Below are positions 16,567 through 25,199 of a DNA stretch of 53,483 nt, piece after piece. Below the pieces are notes generated by a model that saw only the letters and a program-made list of their open reading frames with translations, was not told where the DNA came from and searched no databases. The position numbers and the translations under genes are program-made. This stretch comes from Lachnospiraceae bacterium UBA1766. GTDB lineage: Bacteria; Bacillota; Clostridia; Lachnospirales; Lachnospiraceae. Location of the stretch: contig DCGY01000018.1 in assembly GCA_002314715.1 (NCBI GenBank), positions 1 to 53,483 on the forward strand. Reading direction: 5' to 3'. Positions within the stretch are counted from its first letter, which is position 1; the number at the start of each line of letters is the position of its first letter.

Positions 16567-18810
16567 TTAACATATGTTTTCGAAACCGTAACATTCTTCA
16601 TCAATCAGATTGCCCTGCGCATCATATACGCGGAACAAAGTCCAGTAATAGCCATACAACGGATCCCATACAACCCATCCGGCATTTCCCTGGTCTACAC
16701 AGAACTGTCCGGTTGTAAATGTCCATGCCGGTAATCCCTGGGCCAATAAGGTACAATCCAAAATCAACATCTCATAACGATAAGACTGATCCGGATTATC
16801 ATAGGTCTCCACACCGATTAAATAACCGGTGCCCCCTGCAACCAAAGCTCCGTATGGCATTTGGCATTTACCTTTGATATACGGATGATAACCTGCAACA
16901 AAATCCTTCTCCAGCGTAGACGCGTTGTTTCCTACCAGTCTGACCTTTCCCTTAATGTTATAATCGCCAAATTTATCGGGAATCCATTTTAAGCTTCTAC
17001 TCTGAGACCAACCCTGAATCTCATAATACTGTCCATTACTATCCGCTGCATACCAGGCATATTCTACCTGTCCACCACCGGAAATCTCTACGGACATATA
17101 TGCACTGATATTGTATCTGCTATTATCTGATACAGTAATCTCCAAATTTTTCAAATCTCCGGAATCAACCTTTCCGGAACCATAGGTACCGGAGGAATAT
17201 GCCTCTTTAATGGTACTGTTATCTCCGTTGATACGCGCTTCGCCATGAAGAACAAAGGAATACTCATTTTCCGGAGAATATTTATTTTTGATATCTACCC
17301 TGTTCAAGGTAATGGTATTGGTGCGGGTCCAGCTTTGAATAACAACTTCTTCCCCATCTCCAACCTCGTACCACCAGCGATATTCCACCGTAGGATTGCC
17401 GGAGGTCACAGCATTCATTGCCGCCTGTACTTCCTCGGAAGTATTGGATCCAATGCTGATGCTGACAGATACCAGTGTTTTGGGATTGGTATCTTCTACA
17501 AAGCTGAATGCATCAAAGGTATTGGACTGCTTTATTTCCGCATCGGGAGCGGTACCAAAATCATAGGTAATTATACCGTTTTTGTCCATGGTCATACCAT
17601 AGATTGCACCCTGAGACTTTTCCTCTTCTACCAGACCCAGCATTAAGGTATTCTTGCCTGTGGCTACTTCATAACGATAAAGACCGGCACCGGAATTGTA
17701 ATAAAGCATGCCGTTGGCGCCGTATAAACCGCTGTGAGCACCCTTCCAGTAGCTTTTCTTGGTAGAAATGTTTTTCCACTCATTGGGAAGCTGAAGTAAG
17801 GAGCTTCTGGCTTCGGTCAGGCCGGTTCCGTCATAGGTATACACACGCAGGTAGCGGTAGTTGTCAATGGCATACCAGTAACCATCCATATATTCCATAC
17901 CGCAGTCGATGTTATTCCAAAAATAATTATCATAGGTGGTATCGTTGGCCCATTCTTCCTTCCAGTCACCGCCGATGGTCCAGCTGGAAGCGGAATACTT
18001 GGGATCTCCGTCTGTTAAGCTTGCCCGAAGTCCGGCAGAGCTCTTTAAGAAAAAGGCATGTCTTGCACGGCCCTTCATATCCGGAGTGGGATCGTCATAA
18101 CCTGGATCTACAAAATAATACTTGCCGTTCACCTTTACCATAGCCCAGTAGTAAGCACTGCCGCCCTTTACCAGCTGGCACTCCAAACCAAGCTCTCTGG
18201 CCAAGGTCACGTAGGCACTTGCATAGGCTTTATAGGTTGCCTTATGGTCCACCAAAACATTATAAACAGAATTCTTGGAATCTATAGAGTCATCCTGACA
18301 GGTACGGCAGATAAACTCATTTACATACAAAGCTTTTTCCAACTCAGAGAAATTGCTGCTGGCACTGTTTCGAAAATCTGCCAGCGCCTGGTTGTAAGCC
18401 TGCTCCTTCTGGGTATTTCCCTGGTCACCACCGTTGGAACCTTCGGTATAGTTGACAAATACCATAATGGCATATCCATTACTGGGAATATAGTTTACAT
18501 CATTCGTTCTTTTCACATAATCGATTTCCGGATGAGCATCCAATAAGTCGAAATATAACTGCTCAATCTCGTCTGTCGGAATGTTATAAGCGGAAATATC
18601 AACCGTTGTTTTTCCGGCTCTCCAGCCCTCCAAAATAGCATTCTGCGCACCGGCTCTTTGCTCTGCTGTTGCTGCACCCGGTTCTGCGGTTTCATAAACA
18701 ATTGCCTCGCTATCCTCCGGCAGGGTATCCTGTGCCAAAGCACCGATTCCGTCTCCCAAGGAAAGTGTAAGGGCCAGTCCGAGAGCCAGCCATTTACTCC
18801 ATTTTTTCAT
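16567..18810 (-). CDS. Secreted transglutaminase-like protein with lost catalytic residues
   Basis: 747 residues from ATG 18810, which has AAAGGGG 8 bases upstream; an extension to 18858 would overlap the previous gene. Signal peptide 1-27. Residues ~150-245 keep the frame of a bacterial transglutaminase-like domain (HKATYKAYASAYVTLARELG, AMVKVNGKYYFVDPGYDDP). The position of the catalytic Cys is Tyr193 and that of the His is Tyr220; only Asp235 remains. It is probably a non-enzymatic binding domain. Two YRW-type beta domains follow (~465-545 EYRWWYEVGD, ~570-640 EYAWYAADSNG), then a C-terminal domain rich in Tyr, Gly and Trp. The YHPDG module is absent. It starts 29 bp after the last glycosyltransferase of the polysaccharide cluster, so it is likely transcribed with it. 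Confidence 0.75.
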   Translation of the reverse strand: MKKWSKWLALGLALTLSLGDGIGALAQDTLPEDSEAIVYETAEPGAATAEQRAGAQNAILEGWRAGKTTVDISAYNIPTDEIEQLYFDLLDAHPEIDYVKRTNDVNYIPSNGYAIMVFVNYTEGSNGGDQGNTQKEQAYNQALADFRNSASSNFSELEKALYVNEFICRTCQDDSIDSKNSVYNVLVDHKATYKAYASAYVTLARELGLECQLVKGGSAYYWAMVKVNGKYYFVDPGYDDPTPDMKGRARHAFFLKSSAGLRASLTDGDPKYSASSWTIGGDWKEEWANDTTYDNYFWNNIDCGMEYMDGYWYAIDNYRYLRVYTYDGTGLTEARSSLLQLPNEWKNISTKKSYWKGAHSGLYGANGMLYYNSGAGLYRYEVATGKNTLMLGLVEEEKSQGAIYGMTMDKNGIITYDFGTAPDAEIKQSNTFDAFSFVEDTNPKTLVSVSISIGSNTSEEVQAAMNAVTSGNPTVEYRWWYEVGDGEEVVIQSWTRTNTITLNRVDIKNKYSPENEYSFVLHGEARINGDNSTIKEAYSSGTYGSGKVDSGDLKNLEITVSDNSRYNISAYMSVEISGGGQVEYAWYAADSNGQYYEIQGWSQSRSLKWIPDKFGDYNIKGKVRLVGNNASTLEKDFVAGYHPYIKGKCQMPYGALVAGGTGYLIGVETYDNPDQSYRYEMLILDCTLLAQGLPAWTFTTGQFCVDQGNAGWVVWDPLYGYYWTLFRVYDAQGNLIDEECYGFENIC

Positions 18811-18839
18811 TTGATAACCCCTTTCTGTCATTCCAAGTC

Positions 18840-19784
18840 TTATTTTGTATTTCCCCAAAATCCCTTAACTATTATCATATCACAAATAAAGGTTGCGGGG
18901 CGAATGAATTTTTTGTTTTTTTTGGCATTTTTTACCACCTGAGAATATTTCCCGGACAAAAGTGCCTCCAGGCGTCCCAGCATGACCTGTGTTTTCTCTT
19001 CCAGGATTCTCTGTCCCTCCGGAGTGGTCAACCGTCCCTCTTTTGCAAAGGCCTCCAAAATATCCAGATACTCCCGAATTTCCTTTATTTTTCGCTGCTT
19101 ATTCAACAGCTTCCGTATCCGATGCTCTTCCTTGCCTGCATTATGGTCATGGCGCCTGTGGAAGGCCAGCACCTGATTAATTTGAACCAGGGAATGCTCC
19201 TCTGCCGCCTTGGCGCAAAGCAGGAAATCATGGGGAATCGCAGAATTCTCCACCGCCCATTCCTTGTACCAGGCATTTCGGTAACAAAGCACCATGCCCG
19301 GACGTTCAGATTTATAAAAAATCTGCCGTACATCAACGTTTTCCGGCGGTTTTTCCTCTCCCTGCCCGGTTCCCTCAATCACCGAATGCAAATCCTTTCC
19401 CGTCGCATCGATCAGATTGTACCGGCAGCATACCAGATTGGTTTTCGGATTCTGCTCCATAAATTCTGCCATTTTCCGGAGCTTTTCCGGATGCCAGACA
19501 TCGTCCTGATCTGCCAGAAAAACCAGCTCCGTCTCACAAAGCCCCATGGCATAATAGAAATTCTCGGGATAGCCTTTATTGGACTCATTTTGATATAATG
19601 TCCAGCTGTCCTCCAAATGATTTTCCCGCACAAACTGCTGTATCCGCTCCACGGTACCATCCGTAGAACCATCATCACAAAGGATGACCCGGTCCGGCTT
19701 CTTCGTCTGTTGCAGAATCGTTTGAAGCTGCTCTGTAATATATTCTTCTCCGTTGTAGGTGCCCATGCATACACCAATTGTCAT
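18840..19784 (-). CDS. Family 2 glycosyltransferase (rhamnosyltransferase-like)
   Basis: 314 residues. The N-terminal GT-A fold shows GVCMGTYNGEEYITEQL, ILCDDGSTDGT and the metal-binding FLADQDDVW, the signature of rhamnosyl- and related transferases of surface polysaccharides. The C-terminal ~90 residues are basic and helical. It adds one sugar to the lipid-linked repeat unit at the inner membrane face; the sugar is not predictable. ATG 19784 lies 3 bases after the preceding stop with GAGGAG upstream. It is the last enzyme gene of the polysaccharide run. Confidence 0.9.
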   Translation of the reverse strand: MTIGVCMGTYNGEEYITEQLQTILQQTKKPDRVILCDDGSTDGTVERIQQFVRENHLEDSWTLYQNESNKGYPENFYYAMGLCETELVFLADQDDVWHPEKLRKMAEFMEQNPKTNLVCCRYNLIDATGKDLHSVIEGTGQGEEKPPENVDVRQIFYKSERPGMVLCYRNAWYKEWAVENSAIPHDFLLCAKAAEEHSLVQINQVLAFHRRHDHNAGKEEHRIRKLLNKQRKIKEIREYLDILEAFAKEGRLTTPEGQRILEEKTQVMLGRLEALLSGKYSQVVKNAKKNKKFIRPATFICDMIIVKGFWGNTK

Positions 19785-19787
19785 GAA

Positions 19788-21011
19788 TTACTCCTCGATT
19801 GCCTCCCGGTAAACCAGAAAATACTGCTTTGCCATGGTTTCCAGGCTATTCTCCATTTGCAGTTTCTGCGCCAGTGCTTCCCCGGTCAAAACATTTGCTT
19901 CTCCGGTCAGAATCTGCTCCACCGCCGCTGCCAGTGCCGCCTTATCTCCAACCGGTACCGCAATCCCTTTTTTGTCCTGTAATTGCTCTCTGTTGCCGCC
20001 AACCGCAAAGCCAACCACCGGGGTTCCGCAGGCCTGTGCCTCCAGGGTGACGGTTGCGTAGGTCTCTGCCATAGACGGCAGGACAAACACGTCCGCCAGG
20101 GAATAATACTCCGCCAACTCCTTTCGGTCCGCCATGGACGGAAGGGGTATCACGTTTTCCAGGCCTTTTCGATGTTCCTCAAGGGAAGCATCCCAGCCAA
20201 TCAGCACCACCTTGGCGGTATTTCCCAGACGCTTCGCCAAATCCAATAAATAGGTTGCTCCCTTTAGGGGATCCTTAAAGCTGGTGGCGATTCCCAGCAC
20301 GATTTTTTCCTGCTTATCAAATCCGTGTTTTTCCCGGCAGGCTTCCTTACCCTTTGGATAAAACACCTCCTTGGTATCGATTCCGTTTGGAATCACCTTC
20401 ACCGGATATTTGTTTAGAAAGGACTGCTCCACCTCGGTTTTCAGCCACTGGGCAGGGGTTACCAATATTTTCTTTTCCCCTTTTGTGAACCAGTTTTTCT
20501 TGTCTCTCCACATTTTCGCAGTGAAATCGAAGAACTGACTGGTGGGATAGCGGTCCAGATAGGGACACTTTCCGCACCCGATTTCAAAGCCTCTGCAATC
20601 ATAAAAATGACCGCAATTTCCCGTGAAGGCGTGACAATCATGAAAGGTCCACACCACGGGAAGGTTCTTCTCATAGATATAATCAAACAGCAGTCGGAAA
20701 TTCAGGTAATAACCATGCACGATATGCAAGTGAATCAAATCCGGCTGCACCTTTTCCAAAAAACCTAATAACCGCCTGGTTCCGGCCTGGTTCCAATACC
20801 CGTTTAGGCCGACAAAACGGCTCATAAAGGCCGAAAAATAAATCTCAGGGGATTTATCAAAGCAGTAAAGGTTTGGCTCCGGGCCCCCTTGTCCCCTGCC
20901 ATAGGCCACGTAAGATTCCTCTCCGGCTTCCAAAAGCTTTCGATGAAGGGAGGCTGCAATTCTCGCTGCTCCGCCGTAATCATAATGACTGCAGATTTGT
21001 ACGATTTTCAT
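19788..21011 (-). CDS. Family 4 glycosyltransferase
   Basis: 407 residues, GT-B fold. It starts MKIVQICSHYDYGGAARIA and has a Rossmann-like C-terminal half with VIPNGIDTKEVF, ATSFKDPLKGATYLL, VFVLPSMAETYATVTLEA and ACGTPVVGF, matching GT4 nucleotide-sugar binding (second E of the EX7E motif in TLEAQACG). A Cys-rich stretch (NCGHFYDCRGFEIGCGKCPY, ~132-151), common in this subfamily, may bind metal or stabilise the fold. Good ribosome site GGAGGAAGC before ATG 21011. Part of the continuous cluster; donor sugar unknown. Confidence 0.9.
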   Translation of the reverse strand: MKIVQICSHYDYGGAARIAASLHRKLLEAGEESYVAYGRGQGGPEPNLYCFDKSPEIYFSAFMSRFVGLNGYWNQAGTRRLLGFLEKVQPDLIHLHIVHGYYLNFRLLFDYIYEKNLPVVWTFHDCHAFTGNCGHFYDCRGFEIGCGKCPYLDRYPTSQFFDFTAKMWRDKKNWFTKGEKKILVTPAQWLKTEVEQSFLNKYPVKVIPNGIDTKEVFYPKGKEACREKHGFDKQEKIVLGIATSFKDPLKGATYLLDLAKRLGNTAKVVLIGWDASLEEHRKGLENVIPLPSMADRKELAEYYSLADVFVLPSMAETYATVTLEAQACGTPVVGFAVGGNREQLQDKKGIAVPVGDKAALAAAVEQILTGEANVLTGEALAQKLQMENSLETMAKQYFLVYREAIEE

Positions 21012-21041
21012 GCTTCCTCCTTCCCGATTATAACGAATCTG

Positions 21042-21788
21042 TTATCCCAAAATATATTTTGCCGCCTCAATGGCTACGCATTCCAGAAAATAAAAACGGC
21101 TGTATCCGTTTATCCGATAGCAATACCGATACCGGTCCCGGATACGCTTTTTGCAGGCCTTTAAGCTCTTGTGATTGCTGGCCCCGCCCATAGGGAAATT
21201 GGCCAACACCCGGTCCACCGTCACAATCCTGCGTTCCTGTTTTCGCATCTGAAGATAAAAGCCGTAATCGTCATGAATTCCCAAATCCCGAAAAGGATTA
21301 TCCTTGTAAAGAGCGGCCTTTACAAAGGTGGTGGGATGATTCCAGTCTCTGGAAGTCTGGAAGCCTCGAAGTCTGGCTTTTTTGACAAAGGTTTCTCCGT
21401 TTGAGCGATACATGCGAATATTGGCAAACATCAGCTCGCAGTCCTTCTTTTCAAAGGTTTCCTGCACCACCTTCAGGGTGTCCGGCTCATACCAGTCCCC
21501 GCTGTTTAGAATACCGATCACGTCTCCGGTAGCCAGGCGAATACCCTTGTTCATGGCATCGTAGATTCCATGGTCCGGCTCGCTGACCATTTGCACCCGG
21601 ATTCCTTTTTCCGAAAGGGTTTCCTTATTTTGTTCCAATCGTTTGACGGTTCCATCCTTGCTGGCACCGTCAATAAAAATATATTCTACTTCGTAGGTCC
21701 CCGGATTTTCCTGGGACAATACGGAATCAATTGTCTTTTGCAGGGTTTCCTCACTGTTGTAGGTCACCGTAATAATACTGATTTTCAT
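21042..21788 (-). CDS. Family 2 glycosyltransferase (WcaA-like)
   Basis: 248 residues from ATG 21788, which sits one base after the stop of the previous gene (TAAGATG); a GTG four codons earlier is possible. Motifs ISIITVTYNSEETLQKTID, YIFIDGASKDGT, GIYDAMNKGI and GILNSGDWY are those of a small GT-A enzyme similar to colanic-acid WcaE/WcaA types. It is cytoplasmic and membrane-associated at most. It acts on the growing repeat unit. Confidence 0.9.
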   Translation of the reverse strand: MKISIITVTYNSEETLQKTIDSVLSQENPGTYEVEYIFIDGASKDGTVKRLEQNKETLSEKGIRVQMVSEPDHGIYDAMNKGIRLATGDVIGILNSGDWYEPDTLKVVQETFEKKDCELMFANIRMYRSNGETFVKKARLRGFQTSRDWNHPTTFVKAALYKDNPFRDLGIHDDYGFYLQMRKQERRIVTVDRVLANFPMGGASNHKSLKACKKRIRDRYRYCYRINGYSRFYFLECVAIEAAKYILG

Positions 21789-21789
21789 C

Positions 21790-22680
21790 TTACATTTCAC
21801 CCTCAGTCAGTTCAATGGAAGTATCTGTGTCATAAATCTGATAGGGAATTTTGTAGGTACTTAATTCCGGCGCGTATTCCAGGGAACCAAAGGCCTTTTG
21901 CACCATATTGCCAAGCTTTCCTCCCATGGCAGCCAATAAACGAAGGCCGGGTTGAAAAATACCCGTAATCCATATTTTCCTGCCATGCACCTTTGCGATG
22001 CGTCTTACCATTTCCGTGGTGGACAAAATCTCCGGATTCTGGGGATAAAAAATGCCCTGTTCCTCCTCCAGAATCATAAGACTTACAAATTTACACAGAT
22101 TCCCCACATACAGCATACTTCTGCGATTCTCCACCTTTGGGAAAACCGGCAGTTTTCGGGCAAATTTGGACAACAACGGATAGTTTCCCTTGGAGTGCTT
22201 GCCATAAATCATAGGGGGACGTAAAATCACCACCCGAAAAGAGTCTTCCATCAGCTGCTGCAGACCTTTTTCTGCCTGCACCTTGCTGTCTCCGTAGCAA
22301 TTCTTTGGAGCCAACGGGGTGTCCTTCGTAATTACCTTTCGCTGTCCAAATCCTGCGCTGTCCCCATACACGATGATACTGCTCATAAAGAGAAACTGAG
22401 GCACTCCCGCTTCCTTGGCCTTCTCGGCACAGGCCAGGGTCAAGTCCCTGTTTACCCGGTAGTACAACTCCTCCCGCTCCTTGGAAATCTTTCCGGAATC
22501 CGCATGGGCAATTCCCGCTACGTGAAAGACGCTGTCAAAGCCCTGAAAAGAAAAGTCCTTCCAGCTGTCCTTGGTCATATCCAGGGTTTCGGTCTCAATT
22601 CCCGGGCAGTTATTCTTTATCCAGTTTTCAAAGGAAGTACCAATATAGCTGTTGGCTCCGGTAATCAAAACTTTCTTCAT
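21790..22680 (-). CDS. NAD-dependent epimerase/reductase (SDR), nucleotide-sugar or lipid-linked sugar
   Basis: 296 residues from ATG 22680 (GAGAG upstream; the frame extends to 22755 without a ribosome site). Extended SDR: nucleotide-binding GANSYIG, FHVAGIAH, MSSIIVYG, and the catalytic YGDSKVQAEK (Tyr-x3-Lys). This subfamily is typically adjacent to a short sugar-phosphate transferase, as here, and relatives (WbpV/WreQ type) reduce the 4-keto sugar made by a 4,6-dehydratase to give QuiNAc-like residues. With the dehydratase at 25200 that pathway fits, but it is inference. Confidence 0.8.
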   Translation of the reverse strand: MKKVLITGANSYIGTSFENWIKNNCPGIETETLDMTKDSWKDFSFQGFDSVFHVAGIAHADSGKISKEREELYYRVNRDLTLACAEKAKEAGVPQFLFMSSIIVYGDSAGFGQRKVITKDTPLAPKNCYGDSKVQAEKGLQQLMEDSFRVVILRPPMIYGKHSKGNYPLLSKFARKLPVFPKVENRRSMLYVGNLCKFVSLMILEEEQGIFYPQNPEILSTTEMVRRIAKVHGRKIWITGIFQPGLRLLAAMGGKLGNMVQKAFGSLEYAPELSTYKIPYQIYDTDTSIELTEGEM

Positions 22681-22723
22681 TTTATCTCTCACAATTCTGT
22701 GCGGATGCTTTCTGTTCCGATGG

Positions 22724-22775
22724 TATCTATTCGTCTTTTCGACCCGTCTTTTCAATCCGTCTATTTCTATCCGAT
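22724..22775. repeat. Four 13-bp imperfect tandem repeats
   Basis: On the plus strand four consecutive 13-mers of the form TTTCNACCCGTCT occupy most of the gap between the sugar transferase and the epimerase. Units: 22724-22736, 22737-22749, 22750-22762 and 22763-22775. Function unknown; they may be replication slippage or a binding array. Confidence 0.6.
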
Positions 22776-23401
22776 TATTTCTTTTCCTGCTCTACCTGTT
22801 CCTTTTTGTGCAGTTCTCCGGTGCCGCCTTCCACGACCCCTTCCTGCTTCGCAACAGAAATCACCGTACCGAAAATACACTTTAAGTCCATTGGCAGGCC
22901 CATTTTTTCCACATATTCCCCATCCAGCTTTGCCTTCACAGGGATTTCCAGCTCATCTCTGCCGTTAATCTGTGCCCAGCCGGTGAGACCCGGCAAAATA
23001 TCGTTGGCACCGTATTTGTCCCGCTCCGCAATCAGGTCATACTGATTCCAAAGGGCAGGTCTTGGTCCCACAATGGCCATATCCCCCTTTAAGATATTGA
23101 GGATCTGCGGCAGTTCGTCCAGACTGGTCTTTCGCAAAAACTTTCCCGCCTTGGTAATATACTGCTCCGGATTGGCCAAAAGATGGGTAGGAGTATCCTT
23201 GGGGGTATCAATCCGCATGGTACGAAATTTCAAAATTGAAAAGTAGGTTTTATGAATACCCACCCGCTTTTGTCGAAAAAGCACCGGCCCCTTGGAGTCG
23301 CACTTAATCCATACAATCAAAATCAGAAAAAGGGGAGAAAGTACAATGATTCCAATCAGTGCAAGAAACCGATCCAGCAGCCCTTTCAAATGTTTGTACA
23401 T
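22775..23401 (-). CDS. Short initiating sugar-phosphate transferase (polyprenyl-phosphate type)
   Basis: 208 residues. One N-terminal membrane helix (~10-32), then the catalytic domain: LFRQKRVGIH, ILKFRTMRID, RKTSLDELPQILNILKGDM, IVGPRPAL and GLTGWAQINGRDE. These are the conserved blocks of bacterial sugar transferases (PglC/EpsL/TuaA size class) that move a sugar phosphate from UDP-sugar onto undecaprenyl phosphate. Because it sits next to the SDR gene it may use a diacetylated or QuiNAc-type sugar. It is the second such initiating enzyme in the cluster; the other is at 33812. ATG 23401 follows GGAGGAGATGAG. Confidence 0.93.
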   Translation of the reverse strand: MYKHLKGLLDRFLALIGIIVLSPLFLILIVWIKCDSKGPVLFRQKRVGIHKTYFSILKFRTMRIDTPKDTPTHLLANPEQYITKAGKFLRKTSLDELPQILNILKGDMAIVGPRPALWNQYDLIAERDKYGANDILPGLTGWAQINGRDELEIPVKAKLDGEYVEKMGLPMDLKCIFGTVISVAKQEGVVEGGTGELHKKEQVEQEKK

Positions 23402-23429
23402 CTCATCTCCTCCTTTTCGTATCCGTCAA

Positions 23430-23452
23430 TTTCGATAAACAATCTATCGAAA
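23430..23452. repeat. Small palindrome in the ligase/transferase gap
   Basis: TTTCGATA...TATCGAAA, perfect 8-bp arms with a 7-base loop, in the 103-bp space between two cluster genes. No T-tract, so not a terminator; it may be an operator or RNA processing hairpin. Confidence 0.5.
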
Positions 23453-23504
23453 TCCGCTTCACTTCTTAGCCATGAACGCAATCTGTTTCGTGGTTACGTT
23501 CTGC

Positions 23505-25121
23505 TCAGTCGTCCAAAACCTGTATTTCAAGTTCCTCATCCTTTATATAAAACTGAGGATGCTGTACAAAAAACATCAATAGCATAATCAATTGTCCCAA
23601 ATTCCACACAATTTCCGTCAGTCCAAAAAGCAGGAAAATGGTACAAACCAAAATCGGAATAATCGCGTAGGGATTTCCCACCGCATTTGCCATGGTTCTG
23701 GCATTCCAGGCCCCTTTTCCATGTCTCCACAAAAGGGCAAAGGACAATACGATGCTGAGAATTCCTACCGGTATTCCGTAGGTATAGCCCATTTGAATCC
23801 ACAAATTTTGGGCGTGTCGGCTTTGATAACCGCTGTCCCCGATATAATAATAGCCTTTATCCGGCCCATTTCCAAAAAGGGTCATATCCTCCAAATAGGC
23901 TTTATAAATGGTCAATCGATATTTGGTACTCAAATCCTGCACCCAGGGAATATCCACCAATTCCACCCGCTCCGGATAGTGAATGGTAGCCCGAAGGAAC
24001 AAAGGATTCACTGCCTCCTTGCGCAAAATGCTCTGTACCACGCGGCCGCCGGCCTCCATCAGGAATTCTTCCAGGCTGATGTACTTCTCGGAATCCGCAG
24101 GATCGAAAGAATGCACCTTATCCGGGGAGTATTCTCCCTCGTACCAGATGCGGTAATGCAGGATGGTAGGAAGCCATCGGATTGTCTCATATACCGGCAA
24201 AAAGGTCAGCAAAACAGCCAGCGCCAATGCCGCCCCCCGAAGAAGAATTTTTCCGGTTTTCATCTTTCGGTAACGGTACATTCCGTAAATTGCATAAAGC
24301 AGGGTGATAACCCCGGACACAATCCAGGCTGTTCGGCAAAGGGTAAAAATCTGAAAACTCAAAAGGCCTCCTGCGCCGATAAAGAAGAACAGCTTTTTCC
24401 ACCATTTTTCCTTTCGCGCAAACAGAAGGTGAAGCTTACACAAAAGCATTCCGTATACAATCAAATAATAAAGGGCCATGGCATTGGTATTCTGATAGGC
24501 ACCTACGTAACGCACCTGGTCGTACGGTCGAAATCCGTAGGCATAAATCTGAATTCCAAAGAAGCCCAGGATGATTCCGTCCACCATGGCATCCCAAAGC
24601 GCTTTTTTTTGAGTCTCCGGGAATCGGGTAAGATAAAAAGCTCCAAACATGAAAAAATACCAAAGAGGCCAAAGTCTTTGGCTAAAGGACGCAATCATGA
24701 AAACAGACATGGCAATCCAAAGCCAGCCGATACGACCGGGACGGAAGGCCATTTTTTTCTCCACGATAATTTTTTGAAAAAGATATTTCACCAAAATACC
24801 GATCCACCATACATTCAGTACGGCAGTCTCTCTTTGCCATAGGTTATAATATCCGATATTTTGGCGCCAGTGCAGATAGATTCCCACCATGGTGCCAAGG
24901 CAGACCAAGGAATACACAACATTGACCCGGGTAACAAACTCCCCAAGGGGATAGGCACTGTACAAAATCACCATCATCACCAGGCCGGTACAGTTTACCG
25001 CCACATACCACACATCGCCGGTCTGGGAGGCCTTCAAAAACTCGATCAGACTAAAGGCCAAAAAGCAAAGCATATATAAAGTTTTGTAAGAAAACAGCTT
25101 CTTGCCAAAATCCAACCGCAT
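23505..25121 (-). CDS. O-antigen ligase/Wzy-like polymerase membrane protein
   Basis: 538 residues with about twelve hydrophobic helices. ATG 25121 has GGAGGAAAA upstream; the frame extends to 25160 without support. A large extracytoplasmic loop precedes SRHAQNLWIQMGYTYGIPVG, which corresponds to the H-N-x3-Q region of the Wzy_C/WaaL family. Members either polymerise lipid-linked repeat units or ligate the glycan to its acceptor on the outer membrane face. A second polymerase-like protein (EpsG type) is encoded at 30786, so this one may be the ligase. The C-terminal tail is acidic. Confidence 0.8.
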   Translation of the reverse strand: MRLDFGKKLFSYKTLYMLCFLAFSLIEFLKASQTGDVWYVAVNCTGLVMMVILYSAYPLGEFVTRVNVVYSLVCLGTMVGIYLHWRQNIGYYNLWQRETAVLNVWWIGILVKYLFQKIIVEKKMAFRPGRIGWLWIAMSVFMIASFSQRLWPLWYFFMFGAFYLTRFPETQKKALWDAMVDGIILGFFGIQIYAYGFRPYDQVRYVGAYQNTNAMALYYLIVYGMLLCKLHLLFARKEKWWKKLFFFIGAGGLLSFQIFTLCRTAWIVSGVITLLYAIYGMYRYRKMKTGKILLRGAALALAVLLTFLPVYETIRWLPTILHYRIWYEGEYSPDKVHSFDPADSEKYISLEEFLMEAGGRVVQSILRKEAVNPLFLRATIHYPERVELVDIPWVQDLSTKYRLTIYKAYLEDMTLFGNGPDKGYYYIGDSGYQSRHAQNLWIQMGYTYGIPVGILSIVLSFALLWRHGKGAWNARTMANAVGNPYAIIPILVCTIFLLFGLTEIVWNLGQLIMLLMFFVQHPQFYIKDEELEIQVLDD

Positions 25122-25149
25122 TTTTCCTCCATTTCTAAAACGCACAATA

Positions 25150-25194
25150 CGCAATTGCACACAGCTCGGGATTCCCGACCCATCTACAATTGCG
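25150..25194. repeat. Nested palindrome between dehydratase and ligase genes
   Basis: Outer arms CGCAATTG/CAATTGCG (25150-25157, 25187-25194) enclose an inner hairpin TCGGG-ATT-CCCGA (25166-25178). It occupies most of the 78-bp gap. No T-tract; it could be an mRNA processing or stability structure, or an operator. Confidence 0.55.
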
Positions 25195-25199
25195 TCTGA

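Noticed and set aside
23269..23280. Perfect 0A-box-like TTTGTCGAAAAA
   Set aside because: It lies inside the sugar-phosphate transferase gene and encodes the conserved LFRQKRVG block, so the match follows from the protein sequence.
23592..24842. 416-codon plus-strand open frame
   Set aside because: Antisense to the O-antigen ligase-like membrane protein; low-complexity His/Gln/Lys-rich translation without domains, while the minus-strand frame is clearly a membrane protein.
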